DNA from: Shewanella sp. c952
GTDB lineage: Bacteria; Pseudomonadota; Gammaproteobacteria; Enterobacterales; Shewanellaceae
Reading direction: 5' to 3'
DNA: 64,000 bases
NCBI RefSeq assembly: GCF_019654975.1
Contig: NZ_BPEW01000019.1
Location: forward strand, 1 to 64,000
Position 1 is the stretch's first letter, and each line of letters opens with the position of its first letter. Below are positions 1-9,552 of this stretch, one piece after another. Under the pieces are notes generated by a model. It ran no database searches. It was not told the DNA's origin and saw only the letters and a program-made list of their open reading frames with translations. The position numbers were made by a program, and so were the translations under genes.

Positions 1-329
1 AATATCCATTCACATATTAAATTATTAATTATTATATTTTAAATGTAATAAAGTTAATTTAATAACAGCAAAGATCAAATAAGCTGCAACAAATTAAATC
101 CAACAAAAACAATAATATAACCAAACCCAAACAAGAGTTGAAATTGAATTCTAAAATATTTAATCGCAACCTCTAAACAAAGATCTTGATCACGTATAAA
201 TTATTTTTGAATTTAAAATCAACTTCACAAATACCTATTTAGTAATAGTTGAACATTCGGACTACAATTTTCCTGCAAAATAATTAACAAAAAACACTAA
301 ACCGTAAAATAATTAACCGTAAGGCTAAG
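1..329. other. AT-rich leader upstream of the dms operon
   Basis: No gene is visible here. The stretch is very AT-rich, typical of a regulated gammaproteobacterial promoter. Only FNR-like half sites are visible, for example TTGATCACGTATAA near 187 and ATCAA near 74. I cannot place a full CRP or FNR palindrome or a convincing -35/-10 pair. The dmsE ribosome-binding sequence AAGG lies at 321-324. Confidence 0.5.
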
Positions 330-1283
330 ATGATGAACAAATGTATTATCACTAAGTTACTCTGTGTGATATTCACTTTCGCTTGCTTATCCCTGCCAGT
401 TCAGGCGACCGCCTGGAATCAACTCACTGGTGAACAATTGGAGCAGCAACTGACGGAGAAATTTGCTGAGGGTAATTACTCTAAAAAAGGCGCCGACTCC
501 TGCCTAATGTGCCATAAAAAAAATCCCACAGTGATGGCTATTTTTGATGGTGTGCACGGTAATTCGAGTCAAATAGATTCACCAATGGCAGGTCTTCAGT
601 GCGAAGCTTGCCATGGTCCACTAGGCAAACACAATAAGGCTGGCAAGGAGCCGATGATAGCCTTTGGCAAAGAAAGTAAGTTGCCCGCTCAAACTCAAAA
701 CAGTGTCTGTCTTGGATGTCATAACAACCCCGAGCAGATGGCATGGCATAGCAGCAGCCACAACCTAGACCAAGTCGCCTGTAGCGATTGTCACAGTATC
801 CATACTGATAAAGATCCGGTAATGGACCCGCTCACGGTCAATGACAGCTGCACCTCTTGCCACTCCCAGCAAAAATCAGCCATGAACAAGCGTTCATCTC
901 ATCCGTTGAAATGGGATCGAATGACCTGTGTCGATTGCCACAACCCTCATGGGTCTTTGAGTGAAAGCGCACTTAACCACAATACAATCAATGACACCTG
1001 CTACAGCTGTCACAGCGAAAAACGCGGACCAGTTCTATGGGAACACGCACCGGTGACTGAAAACTGTGCAAATTGTCATAACCCTCATGGCAGCGTGAAT
1101 GAAGCCATGTTGACTTACCGTGCACCTCAGCTGTGCCAACAATGCCATATGGATAACGGCCATGCTAGCCGTGTCATACAACAAGGCGGAACAGATGCCT
1201 TTGGCGGCGGTAAGAGCTGTCTCAATTGCCATAGCCAGATCCATGGTTCTAACCACCCAGCTGGCAGTAAGCTGCAGCGCTAA
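330..1283 (+). CDS. dmsE: DmsE/MtrA-family periplasmic decahaem cytochrome c
   Basis: Ten CxxCH haem-binding motifs are readable across 317 residues, the count expected for the MtrA/DmsE family. An N-terminal signal peptide ends near residue 26 (VQA|TAW), so the mature protein is periplasmic. In Shewanella this cytochrome carries electrons from the inner-membrane quinol oxidase CymA to an outer-membrane conduit. ATG codons at 330 and 333 both follow AAGG at 321-324 at workable spacing. The beta-barrel partner starts 16 bases after the stop, and the reductase subunits follow, so this is the electron-input part of an extracellular DMSO reductase complex. The MtrA of metal reduction is a close alternative, but the downstream DmsA-like gene argues for dmsE. 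Confidence 0.93.
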   Translation: MMNKCIITKLLCVIFTFACLSLPVQATAWNQLTGEQLEQQLTEKFAEGNYSKKGADSCLMCHKKNPTVMAIFDGVHGNSSQIDSPMAGLQCEACHGPLGKHNKAGKEPMIAFGKESKLPAQTQNSVCLGCHNNPEQMAWHSSSHNLDQVACSDCHSIHTDKDPVMDPLTVNDSCTSCHSQQKSAMNKRSSHPLKWDRMTCVDCHNPHGSLSESALNHNTINDTCYSCHSEKRGPVLWEHAPVTENCANCHNPHGSVNEAMLTYRAPQLCQQCHMDNGHASRVIQQGGTDAFGGGKSCLNCHSQIHGSNHPAGSKLQR

Positions 1284-1298
1284 TCAGGAGTCATTAAA

Positions 1299-3305
1299 AT
1301 GAGATTCAAATTAAACCTGATCACATTATCATTTCTCGCAATATCGAGCGTGGTAACAGCCTCGGCAATGGCAGCGGACTTTGGCGTTAACAAGGCTAAT
1401 ACTAGCACTGTTAAGCAGAACAAATTCCAATGTAAACGTTGCCCTAAAGTGGATGGCTATAGCGGCACAATAGGTGTCAATGCAGCTTATATCAACAGCG
1501 ATGACATTCATTCTGGCAATGCATTCGGTACCGATAAAGATGGCGCTAACGCCAGTGTCGATGCCGATCTTAAGTATCAAAATGATGCTGGCTATAAGGC
1601 GCTGTTTCAGGCTCACCGACTCGGCCTTGATAATAGCTTTGCTCATCTAACTGCTGGTAAGTCTGGCCTGTATACAGTAACAGCAGATTATCAACGCCTA
1701 ACCAGTTATCAATCCGGCGATGTACTCAGTCAGCTTTGGTACAAAGATAATCTGTTGACCCCGAGCGTGCACACTCAGACCCAACAGCTCTCCCTGCAGA
1801 GAAACCAAGCTGGCTTGGGTCTGAGTTATGGCCGAGATTTTTATAAGGCTTATGTACGTTATGACCATGAACAAAAAACTGGAAATATAAGCAGCAGTAT
1901 TGTCACGCCACGTCCGGTTAATTTTGGTCAGCCTGTCGATGCCAATACAGATAACCTCACCGCTGGGTTGTCACTATCTGGTGAGCACTGGGTGACTGAT
2001 CTCAACTACTTCGTTAGCCAGTACCAAAACGATATTGGCACCTTAAGTCTGCCCTACCTTTATGACGTCTTTGCTGCGACCCCAGACAATCAGGCACATC
2101 GACTTAGCCTCTCTGGCCAATATCAACTAGACCGCACCGTCATAAGCGGTCGTCTAGCGTCGGGAAAAATGATCCAAGATGATGCTCTCATTCAGATGTC
2201 TGGCAACCCGCTACAAAACTGGGATGGTGAGGTCAAAACCTTAGACGGTAAGTTCGCTGTCACCTCGCTTGTGAGCAACAAGTTCAGACTCGGTGGCAGC
2301 GTTGATTACAGCGAACGTGACAACAAAGGTTCGGTATGGGAGTTTGCGCAATTTGAAGTTAACGGCATCACGGGTGCATTTAAGCAAAATGTACCGTTAG
2401 ATACTGAGCGTCGTGGGCTTAAGGTTAATGCCAGTTACCGCTTAAGCAGCGACTATCGCCTGCAAGCTGGCTACGATCGTAAAGAGATGGAGCGTAGTTA
2501 TGGCGACCGCGAACAAACCAATGACAATGCACTCTGGGCGAAGCTAAATATCCAAGCGCTTGATAACCTCAAACTTAAATTGAAGGCTACCTTAGATAAC
2601 CGCGATGGCAGTGAATATCAAACTAACGAACTGACGTCATCAGAAACCAACCCATTGCTCAGAAAATATTATCTAGCAGATAGAGAGCGCACCGCCTTCG
2701 AAGCTAAGTTCAATCACACCCCAACTTCATGGCTCAGTCTAGATCTAAGCGCTCGTTACGCTAATGACGATTACAACCAGACCCAAATTGGTCTAACCGA
2801 ATCTGAAGATTACGGCTATGACATCAACCTTGGGTTGCAACTCAACCAGCACCTATCGGCTTACGCCTTTGGCGGACAGCAATGGATCAAATCTAATCAA
2901 GCAGGTAGCCAGGGCTTTTCAACAGTCGATTGGTACGCCGATATCGAAGATGACTTTATCAATCTAGGGGCAGGCTTCAACTATAGCGGGCTGATGCAAA
3001 ATAAGCTCAGCTTGGGCGGCGACTACCTGTTCGCGAATTCAAGTAGCGATACGTCAGTCACCTATAACGTCACAGCGCCTCTCGGAGATTATTACTCCTT
3101 CAATCATAGTCTCCAACTACATGCGAACTACGCATTGAGTGAAGAGATGGCGCTAAAACTGGCTTACCAGTATGAGCGCTACTACGACACCGATTACGCG
3201 CAAATTGATGTCGATACCGTTCCGGGACTCACCACTTTAGGCGACCTGAACCATAACTATAACGCGCACCAAGTGATGTTGTCGTTTAGCTACCAGCTGC
3301 GCTAA
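1299..3305 (+). CDS. dmsF: DmsF/MtrB-family outer-membrane beta-barrel
   Basis: A 668-residue protein with a signal peptide (AMA|ADF near residue 26). The mature N-terminus carries a CxxC pair (Cys45 and Cys48), a feature of MtrB-type porins. The rest alternates short polar and aromatic segments such as GYRLQAGY-like strands, as expected for a large beta-barrel. Known MtrB/DmsF proteins sheath the decahaem cytochrome and carry electrons through the outer membrane. The gene follows dmsE by 16 bases with a good ribosome site (AGGAG at 1286-1290) and precedes dmsA by 40 bases. Only the family assignment is secure. The substrate is inferred from the operon. Confidence 0.9.
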   Translation: MRFKLNLITLSFLAISSVVTASAMAADFGVNKANTSTVKQNKFQCKRCPKVDGYSGTIGVNAAYINSDDIHSGNAFGTDKDGANASVDADLKYQNDAGYKALFQAHRLGLDNSFAHLTAGKSGLYTVTADYQRLTSYQSGDVLSQLWYKDNLLTPSVHTQTQQLSLQRNQAGLGLSYGRDFYKAYVRYDHEQKTGNISSSIVTPRPVNFGQPVDANTDNLTAGLSLSGEHWVTDLNYFVSQYQNDIGTLSLPYLYDVFAATPDNQAHRLSLSGQYQLDRTVISGRLASGKMIQDDALIQMSGNPLQNWDGEVKTLDGKFAVTSLVSNKFRLGGSVDYSERDNKGSVWEFAQFEVNGITGAFKQNVPLDTERRGLKVNASYRLSSDYRLQAGYDRKEMERSYGDREQTNDNALWAKLNIQALDNLKLKLKATLDNRDGSEYQTNELTSSETNPLLRKYYLADRERTAFEAKFNHTPTSWLSLDLSARYANDDYNQTQIGLTESEDYGYDINLGLQLNQHLSAYAFGGQQWIKSNQAGSQGFSTVDWYADIEDDFINLGAGFNYSGLMQNKLSLGGDYLFANSSSDTSVTYNVTAPLGDYYSFNHSLQLHANYALSEEMALKLAYQYERYYDTDYAQIDVDTVPGLTTLGDLNHNYNAHQVMLSFSYQLR

Positions 3306-3345
3306 TGCAAACAGTGCTAACCATAACTGCAATGAGGATATGATA

Positions 3346-5775
3346 ATGGAACGCAGAAGTTTCTTAAAAATGAGTGCTGCACTAAGTTGCGCAGCAACAG
3401 TGTCTGGCTGTAACTCAGGATCGAATGATGTTGAAGTCGTACCGCCTACGCCACCCGTGGCTGGTGAAAACCTAAACTGGTCGGCTTGTCTGGTTAACTG
3501 CGGCTCAAACTGCCCAGTACAGGTTTATTCAACTGATGGAGTGATCACCCGAGTAGAGTCAGAGTTCACCACCACAGATAAATATGGCGATCATGATGTA
3601 CGCGCCTGCCTTCGTGGCCGCTCTCTGAGAAAGCGTGTCTATGCTCCCGATCGCCTTAAATACCCAATGAAACGCGTTGGCCCGCGTGGCAGTGGGCAAT
3701 TTGAGCGTATTACTTGGGATGAAGCGCTCGACCTTGTCGCTGAAAAACTGCAAGGCACCATCGACCAATATGGTAACGAATCGATTCACTTCACCTATAA
3801 CTCAGGTGCCCGTTATCACTTTTCCGGTAAGCAGTGTCTTTACCGTTTGATGAATCTTAAAGGCGGTTACCTCAACGCTTATGGCGACTATAGCTGGTCG
3901 CAAATTTACGAAGCTGCAGGACAAACATACGGCTCAGCAGGCCCAGGCTGGCAAGGCAGCAGCGTCTCTGAGATGCAAAATTCTGACCTGGTATTGATGG
4001 TCGGTTATAACCCGTCAGAGATCCGCATGAGTGGTTCAGGTGAAGCCTATGACTTCCTGATGCAAAAGCAGAAGAATAAGTTTAAGACTATCTTGATCGA
4101 TCCTCGCTATACCGATTCTGCGGTAGGTAAAGAAGATCAGTGGATTGCAATTCGCCCAGGTACTGACGCTGCGCTGTTCGAAGCATTGGCCTATGAATGG
4201 ATCACCACCAACACGGTCGATCAGGCCTTTTTGGATAAATATTGTGTCGGCTATGACGAAAAGACCATGCCTGCTGGCGTTGGATATGAAGCAAGCTACA
4301 AGGCTTACATTCTTGACAACACTACAGTGGGTGACTCAACATCAGGTGCGAATGCTAAGACACCTGAGTGGGCTGCGAGCATCACAGGGATCGAAGCGCA
4401 TATCATCGTTGAGCTAGCCAGAGAACTGGCAGCGGCTCGTGCCCCGTTCATCCAGATTGCCGCCTCGTTAAACCGTCAGGCTGCAGGTGAAAACAATACC
4501 CGCGCAGGTTACATGTTGCCTATTTTATTAGGTCAGCTAGGTCTACCTGGCACTAACTGTGGTGGCTTGTGTAAAGGTTCATCGCTACACGCACCGTTTA
4601 TGCCTACAGGGGCAAACCCGGTCAAAAAAGCGATCTCATTCTTTACCTTCACTCAGGCAATTGAAGACGGTAAGAACATGACGGTGCTGTCTGATGGCGT
4701 GCAGGGCGTTGAGCTTGATGACGACGGCGACGGCAAACTAGACACCGATATCAAAGCTATCATCAACTACGGTGGTAATGCCCTGATTAACCAACACTCA
4801 GATGTACGTAAAACAGAGAAACTGCTGCAAGATGAATCTAAGTGTGAGTTCATTCTGGTGGTTGATAACTGGATGACGCCAAGTGCTAAGTTTGCCGATA
4901 TATTGCTGCCTGACGTAACTTGGTTGGAGTCTGAAGATCTTATCTACCAAAGCTACGCCGCAGGCGATACTGCAACATTGGTACAGATGAGCTCAGGCGT
5001 TGATCCTATGTTCGAGAGCCGCCCTATCTATGAAGTCTGTGTCGAACTTGCTAAGCGTATGGGTGTAGAAGCCGAATTTACCGAAGGTAAGAGTCGTAAA
5101 GATTGGCTTGATCAATTCTATGCAGAGTCAAAAGCGGCAACACCAGAATTGCCAGAAAAAGAGGTGATGCTGAAGCAAGGGATCTATCGTAAGTATCTGC
5201 CTAATGGTGGTTACATTGTATTAGAAGATTTCCGTAATGATCCTCAAGCCAATCCGCTGGGAACCCCATCAGGCAAGATTGAGATCTACTCTTCGCGTCT
5301 GGCAGAAAAAGCCCGCACTTGGAAGCTCAAAGAGGGTGACGTGATATCGGCACTACCAAAATATGTGCCGACTTGGGAAGGCTACGAAGATACTGAAACC
5401 AAGAAGAAATACCCACTGCAACTGACTGGTTATCATACTAAAGGTCGTGCTCATTCAAGCTATCACAACGTCCCTTGGTTACGTGAAGTAGTGCAAGATG
5501 CGGTATGGATGAACCCACTTGATGCCAACACACGCGGACTCAAAACTGGCGATAAAGTCCATATCTTTAACGACCGCGGCACTATCGAAGTTGAAGTTAA
5601 GGTGACACCTAGAATCATGGTCGGCGTAACGGCACTGGGTCAAGGTGCATGGTTCCAACCTGGCGGTGATGTGGATAAAGGCGGTTGCTTAAACGTTCTC
5701 ACGACACAACGCACCACACCGGTAACTAAAGGTAATCCTCAGCACACTAACCTGGTTGAAATCCGTAAGGTTTGA
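3346..5775 (+). CDS. dmsA: DMSO reductase molybdopterin subunit, lipoprotein type
   Basis: About 809 residues of the Mo-bisMGD oxidoreductase family. The N-terminus has a twin-arginine motif (ERRSFLK) followed by a lipobox (VSGC), so a Tat-exported lipoprotein is predicted, consistent with the surface-located DmsA known in Shewanella. A CxxxCxxxC...C cluster (CLVNCGSNC, then CLRGR) binds [4Fe-4S]. The likely Mo-ligand Ser lies in GDYSW (residue 183 from this start), as in E. coli DmsA. An ATG at 3340 is in frame, but GAGG at 3334-3337 sits only 2 bases before it and 8 bases before 3346, so I chose 3346. Other DMSO-reductase-family substrates cannot be excluded by sequence alone. Confidence 0.92.
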   Translation: MERRSFLKMSAALSCAATVSGCNSGSNDVEVVPPTPPVAGENLNWSACLVNCGSNCPVQVYSTDGVITRVESEFTTTDKYGDHDVRACLRGRSLRKRVYAPDRLKYPMKRVGPRGSGQFERITWDEALDLVAEKLQGTIDQYGNESIHFTYNSGARYHFSGKQCLYRLMNLKGGYLNAYGDYSWSQIYEAAGQTYGSAGPGWQGSSVSEMQNSDLVLMVGYNPSEIRMSGSGEAYDFLMQKQKNKFKTILIDPRYTDSAVGKEDQWIAIRPGTDAALFEALAYEWITTNTVDQAFLDKYCVGYDEKTMPAGVGYEASYKAYILDNTTVGDSTSGANAKTPEWAASITGIEAHIIVELARELAAARAPFIQIAASLNRQAAGENNTRAGYMLPILLGQLGLPGTNCGGLCKGSSLHAPFMPTGANPVKKAISFFTFTQAIEDGKNMTVLSDGVQGVELDDDGDGKLDTDIKAIINYGGNALINQHSDVRKTEKLLQDESKCEFILVVDNWMTPSAKFADILLPDVTWLESEDLIYQSYAAGDTATLVQMSSGVDPMFESRPIYEVCVELAKRMGVEAEFTEGKSRKDWLDQFYAESKAATPELPEKEVMLKQGIYRKYLPNGGYIVLEDFRNDPQANPLGTPSGKIEIYSSRLAEKARTWKLKEGDVISALPKYVPTWEGYEDTETKKKYPLQLTGYHTKGRAHSSYHNVPWLREVVQDAVWMNPLDANTRGLKTGDKVHIFNDRGTIEVEVKVTPRIMVGVTALGQGAWFQPGGDVDKGGCLNVLTTQRTTPVTKGNPQHTNLVEIRKV

Positions 5776-5787
5776 TAGGAGTTAGCA

Positions 5788-6423
5788 ATGAACAATAATA
5801 TCCAATACGGCTTTCATGTCGACGCAAGCAAATGTACTGGCTGTAAAACCTGTCAGGTATCGTGTAAAGATCGAAAAGACCTTCCTGTTGGCATCAACTG
5901 GCGCAGGGTCTATGAATATGGTGGCGGACAGTGGACAGAGAATGGTGATGGTACCGTCAGCCAAGACGTATTCGCCTACTACATGTCTATCGGTTGTAAC
6001 CACTGTTCTGAGCCAGTGTGTGTTAAGGCTTGCCCTACTGGTGCAATGCACAAACGCCGCGAAGATGGATTAGTGCATGTCGCTACCGATCTATGTATTG
6101 GCTGTGAAAGCTGCGCAAGAGCTTGCCCATACGATGCACCTCAGATTGATAACGATCGTAAGGTGATGACCAAATGTGATGGCTGTTTCGAGCGGCTAGC
6201 GGAAGGTAAGCAACCTTCATGTGTCGAGTCTTGCCCGATGCGTGCAATCGACTTTGCACCTATGGACGAGTTGAAGGCTAAGTATCCAGCAGCCATTCTA
6301 CCCGATGTTGCTCCGTTGCCAGAGAGCAGTGTAACAACGCCAAACTTACTCATCACTCCTAACCGTCATTCGCGTCCGAGTGGTGCCACCGATGGTGAAG
6401 TGTTGAACTTCTCAGAAGTTTAA
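5788..6423 (+). CDS. dmsB: DMSO reductase iron-sulfur subunit
   Basis: A 211-residue polyferredoxin with four cysteine groups for [4Fe-4S] clusters: CTGCKTCQVSC, CNHCSEPVCVKACP, CIGCESCARACP and CDGCF with a distant CVESCP. This is the DmsB arrangement, passing electrons to DmsA. It lacks a signal peptide and is presumably exported with DmsA by hitch-hiking on the Tat pathway. It starts 12 bases after dmsA. No DmsC-type membrane anchor follows, which fits an enzyme that takes electrons from DmsE/DmsF instead of directly from quinol. A terminator follows at once. Confidence 0.92.
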   Translation: MNNNIQYGFHVDASKCTGCKTCQVSCKDRKDLPVGINWRRVYEYGGGQWTENGDGTVSQDVFAYYMSIGCNHCSEPVCVKACPTGAMHKRREDGLVHVATDLCIGCESCARACPYDAPQIDNDRKVMTKCDGCFERLAEGKQPSCVESCPMRAIDFAPMDELKAKYPAAILPDVAPLPESSVTTPNLLITPNRHSRPSGATDGEVLNFSEV

Positions 6424-6432
6424 CCCCTGCTT

Positions 6433-6464
6433 GGTGTCATTCTTCTAGAATGGCACCTTTTTTT
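6433..6464 (+). terminator. Intrinsic terminator after dmsB
   Basis: A 10-bp stem (6433-6442 with 6448-6457, one G-T pair), a 5-base loop TTCTA and seven T residues at 6458-6464. It lies between dmsB and the chaperone gene, so chaperone expression requires read-through or its own promoter. Confidence 0.85.
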
Positions 6465-6505
6465 GCTGTCAATTGCGACACTTGTGTGCGCTAAACGAGG
6501 TTAAT

Positions 6506-7165
6506 ATGTCACTCCTTACTGAAAATGAGCTCTTGGAATATCAGGGCATTGCACGCATTCTTCATAATGTACTCTTTAACGACCCGACACCCGAGTTGCT
6601 GCAGAGTTTTATCGAACACGATGTTGCTCAAAGCTGGCCTGAGTTTAGCGCTTCTGCGCAAGAATCTAATGGCCGTGAGTTATTATCCAGTTATCTCAAG
6701 CTATGGACTGCTGATAAGCAACAAGCCTTAAAACTTGATTATGCCCAACTCTTCTATGGTCCTGGCGAACCTAACGCAGTTCCTTGGGGCTCGGTCTACT
6801 TAAGCGAGAGACAACTTCTCAACGATAAGACAACGCTGGCACTAAAAGCCTTTTATCAGGAGCAAGGGATCAGCTTCGAGCTCGATACGAATCAGCCTGT
6901 CGATCATATCGGTCTTTTCTTTGCCGTCTTAGATCAGATGTTTAGCCTATGGGCTCAAACCGAAGATAGCGAAACAATAGAGCGCAGCTGCATCGTGTTA
7001 CTTCAGCAACATCTTCTTCCTTGGTCTGGTCGCTGTTTAGCACTTATCAACGAACACGCAAAAACCGATTTTTATCGCGCGATAGCTTTGCTAACCCAGG
7101 CCTTTTTAGATCAATTGATTGTTAGATTAAATATGCTTCCGATGACGACACGCCTGTACCGATAG
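6506..7165 (+). CDS. TorD/DmsD-family Tat redox-enzyme chaperone
   Basis: A 219-residue, mostly helical protein of the TorD/DmsD type. The YGPGEPNAVPWGSVYL segment and the downstream DHIGLFF segment correspond to the conserved E(P)xDH region of that family. Such chaperones bind the Tat signal of the molybdoenzyme and help cofactor insertion before export. I placed the start at ATG 6506, behind CGAGG at 6496-6500. A longer reading frame begins at TTG 6473 without a ribosome site. It is the last dms-related gene, separated from dmsB by a terminator. The C-terminus may be altered: after the stop, another frame reads as an acidic tail that appears to continue beyond the inverted-repeat element. 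Confidence 0.85.
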   Translation: MSLLTENELLEYQGIARILHNVLFNDPTPELLQSFIEHDVAQSWPEFSASAQESNGRELLSSYLKLWTADKQQALKLDYAQLFYGPGEPNAVPWGSVYLSERQLLNDKTTLALKAFYQEQGISFELDTNQPVDHIGLFFAVLDQMFSLWAQTEDSETIERSCIVLLQQHLLPWSGRCLALINEHAKTDFYRAIALLTQAFLDQLIVRLNMLPMTTRLYR

Positions 7166-7192
7166 CGGCTAAAACAGCTTGCTACAAACAGC

Positions 7193-7378
7193 TAATACCA
7201 ATTCCATTAAGGATATACTCTGTTCTGGGCTTTCTCAGGGTTTCAATTCAAGGCGCATTGTGGAAGAAATGGTTATTGCCTTTTGAGACAATGCAAGCAG
7301 AAGTGGCAAGGCTGAGGGGCTCACATAGTGCGGGTTTCAAAACGCTGAATCGTCAAACTTTTAATGCAATTGGTATGA
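7193..7378. repeat. MITE-like element with 18-bp terminal inverted repeats
   Basis: About 186 bp bounded by TAATACCAATTCCATTAA (7193-7210) and TTAATGCAATTGGTATGA (7361-7378), inverted with 16 of 18 positions matching. No coding sequence is inside. Ends of this sequence and an internal AAGGCGCATTGT/GTGGCAAGGCTGAG-type body resemble a family I recall as frequent in Shewanella and Vibrio intergenic regions. I could not check copies elsewhere. It fills most of the 335-base gap between the chaperone gene and the convergent kinase gene. Confidence 0.75.
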
Positions 7379-7403
7379 TACCGATGGCAGCGCCAATCGG
7401 TAA

Positions 7404-7499
7404 ATGGCGGCAAAACTCAATGAAGGAAAAGTCATCGAGGTAGATCCCAATGACTTTACTCAGCTTAAACCCGCTTATTCAGACAGTGAAAGCAGCTAA
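7404..7499 (+). pseudogene. Possible detached C-terminal remnant of the chaperone
   Basis: A 31-codon frame, MAAKLNEGKVIEV... to DSESS-stop, just beyond the inverted-repeat element and preceded by a stop at 7401. It lacks a ribosome site. Before the element, the frame starting near 7141 reads DDDTPVPIAAK, and the two segments would join at the shared AAK to give a plausible acidic C-terminal tail. This suggests that an element insertion, flanked by an imperfect repeat (TACCGATAGCGGCTAAAAC near 7167 and TACCGATGGC with GGCGGCAAAAC near 7380-7415), split an ancestral reading frame. It may equally be chance sequence. Confidence 0.3.
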
Positions 7500-7500
7500 T

Positions 7501-8568
7501 TTATTTCAGGTAGGCGCTAAGGCTGTCTTGTTGGCTCAACAAACTCTGATACAGAGTGAATTGATTTTCAGCACGTTCAAGGTTATGACCTTGATGATGG
7601 ATATGGAAATAAACGTCGCCGTTTAAGTGATCGGTTAAAAACCTCACGCCAATCATTAAGCACATGACTTTGGCACCTAACCATAAGCTGCGGCGTTCTA
7701 GATCAGATAGCACTGGTGCTAACTCGCCCAAATAACCTTTACAGATCGCGGCAAAAATAGACTCGCGCACAGTGACTTTATCTAATGCAGTTGAGTCTTC
7801 CTCTTCCGGGCTACAAAAAGTACGTACCATGTCACCAAAGTCATACATCAAGTAGCCTTTCATGCAGGTATCAAGGTCAATAATCGCCATACTGCTCATA
7901 TCGCGCTTATCAAACAGCATGTTGTTGATCTTGGTGTCGTTATGGCAAATTCGACGTGGTAGTTTTGCTTCAACCTCAGCAAGTTCTTGCAGTAGCTCAG
8001 TTTGTGCCATCACCATATCAACCCAGTGCTGACAACCACCAAGTCGCCCTTGGCTATCGTTAGCTGCAGCGAGCGATAGCTGTTCAATTCGGCCAGGAAG
8101 GTGATGGAAGTTTGGAATAACATCTGCGATAAGCTCGGCATCAAGATCGCTTAGCGAACAAGAGAAGTGACCAAAGGCTTTAGCCGCTATTTCAGCATGT
8201 GCTTCGCTGCTAACGACATCAACACTGTGGCTGTGGGGCAGATAGTTAATCGCTCGCCAGAAACCATCTTCACCGAGATCAACACAAAGCCTACCCGCCT
8301 GAGTCTGCTCAGGAGAAACGACTTGCAGCTGGTACTGCTGTTGCTGGCTCTTAAGTGTTAAATGGCGACTGATCTTGTCAGCATTATTGACTAAAGCATT
8401 AGGAGTGGTAAAAACTTGAGTATTGATTTTTTGCAACACAAATTCACGCTTGCAACCACGAACAAGAAAAGTGTGGTTTATATGGCCATTACCCAATGGC
8501 GAAACTTTGGCATCTTCCACCTCTACACCAAAGTGCGACAAAACGTTTTGTCTTATAAAATCAATCAC
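7501..8568 (-). CDS. APH/choline-kinase-family phosphotransferase (sugar kinase-like)
   Basis: A 355-residue protein of the aminoglycoside phosphotransferase/choline kinase fold. The catalytic loop CHNDTKINNML and the metal-binding IIDLDT are readable. The N-terminal SPLGNGHINHTFLV and VLQKIN segments resemble N-acetylhexosamine 1-kinase (NahK) proteins. It uses a GTG start at 8568, preceded on the minus strand by GGAG. The nucleotidyltransferase gene lies 90 bases upstream on the same strand, so the pair could phosphorylate a sugar at C1 and then form a nucleotide sugar, like the AmgK/MurU pair. The true substrate is unknown. Resistance activity is not suggested. Confidence 0.75.
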   Translation of the reverse strand: MIDFIRQNVLSHFGVEVEDAKVSPLGNGHINHTFLVRGCKREFVLQKINTQVFTTPNALVNNADKISRHLTLKSQQQQYQLQVVSPEQTQAGRLCVDLGEDGFWRAINYLPHSHSVDVVSSEAHAEIAAKAFGHFSCSLSDLDAELIADVIPNFHHLPGRIEQLSLAAANDSQGRLGGCQHWVDMVMAQTELLQELAEVEAKLPRRICHNDTKINNMLFDKRDMSSMAIIDLDTCMKGYLMYDFGDMVRTFCSPEEEDSTALDKVTVRESIFAAICKGYLGELAPVLSDLERRSLWLGAKVMCLMIGVRFLTDHLNGDVYFHIHHQGHNLERAENQFTLYQSLLSQQDSLSAYLK

Positions 8569-8658
8569 CCAACTCTCCAGATTCTGTCAATATCGTTGCT
8601 TCAACCTGTTTATCGTTCAGGTTTTCCATGCAAACTCATTATGTATTAGCTTCTAAGA

Positions 8659-9552
8659 TTAACTTGTTGCTAATTTTTCAAATAATTTCTGTTTAACCCA
8701 GTTGGCATCTTCAGGATAGGTCACGCCATACCAAGACTCCTGCGCCACACTGACATTCACATTACGTGTCTCTTCGCTTACTCGATTTTGCTGCAATTTC
8801 GCTTGCACCACACTCGGTAAGTAGCACTCACTTTTAGCTTGGCTACCGTGCTTAATAATAAAGTCTGTTAGCTGCGCTTCGATCACAGCAAAAATATCGG
8901 CGTTAAAGCCCCAGCATGTCATCGATACTAAAGCATCACTGGCAATCGCTTGCTGCTTACCAGCAAAAGTACCGACAAGCTCATTGGCATGGGACTGGAT
9001 ATCTAACCACTCAGCAACATCCACAAGCTTGCCATTGTTAACTTCACACAAACCACGGTTTACACCGCCGTTATCAGATAAGGTCAAACGGATTGGGTAG
9101 GCTACCATCATCCAATCGTCCACGCTGTTAACCAGCCCTTGAGCTAACAATGAAAAAGCACTATCGCCATAAAAATCATCGGCATTAATAACGGCCATTG
9201 GGCCTGTTATCAGCTTTCTTGCACTCCATAATGCATGGGCTGTACCCCATGGTTTTTTACGTGTTTCTAAATCAACATAATCCGTCACATCCTCTGGCAA
9301 GTCATCCAGTGACTGAATACAGTAATCACAATGGAAATCCTGCGGCAACTTGTCAGCTAAGAGTCGATCTAAGCTGGCTGCAAGCTCAGGACGGATCACC
9401 AACACAGCCCGATTAAAACCAGCTTTATGCGCGCTGCGTAGCGACAGTTGCAGCATGGTTTCGCCATTTGGCCCAAGCCCTGCTAGTTGCTTATCACCAC
9501 CAAAGCGTGTGCCTAAGCCCGCCGCGAGAATCACTAAGGTTAAATCGACCAT
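8659..9552 (-). CDS. Nucleotidyltransferase (NTP_transferase family)
   Basis: About 297 residues beginning MVDLTLVILAAGLGTRFGG, with the GxGTR nucleotide-binding loop of sugar-1-phosphate nucleotidyltransferases and an INADDFYG segment that supplies the metal-binding acid. The reading frame extends upstream to ATG 9585, but the nucleotide loop normally lies close to the N-terminus and GGTGA precedes 9552, so I prefer 9552 (9561 is also possible). It is followed 90 bases later by the kinase-like gene, suggesting a two-step sugar salvage or activation pathway in the cytoplasm. The sugar and the nucleotide cannot be read from sequence. Confidence 0.72.
   Translation of the reverse strand: MVDLTLVILAAGLGTRFGGDKQLAGLGPNGETMLQLSLRSAHKAGFNRAVLVIRPELAASLDRLLADKLPQDFHCDYCIQSLDDLPEDVTDYVDLETRKKPWGTAHALWSARKLITGPMAVINADDFYGDSAFSLLAQGLVNSVDDWMMVAYPIRLTLSDNGGVNRGLCEVNNGKLVDVAEWLDIQSHANELVGTFAGKQQAIASDALVSMTCWGFNADIFAVIEAQLTDFIIKHGSQAKSECYLPSVVQAKLQQNRVSEETRNVNVSVAQESWYGVTYPEDANWVKQKLFEKLATS

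Noticed and set aside
1120..1302. Short frames inside dmsE and other well-supported genes
   Set aside because: They are shadows in another frame of genes with clear motifs and correct length.
7258..7443. A 61-codon frame across the inverted-repeat element
   Set aside because: It starts inside the element, has no ribosome site and does not resemble a protein family I know.
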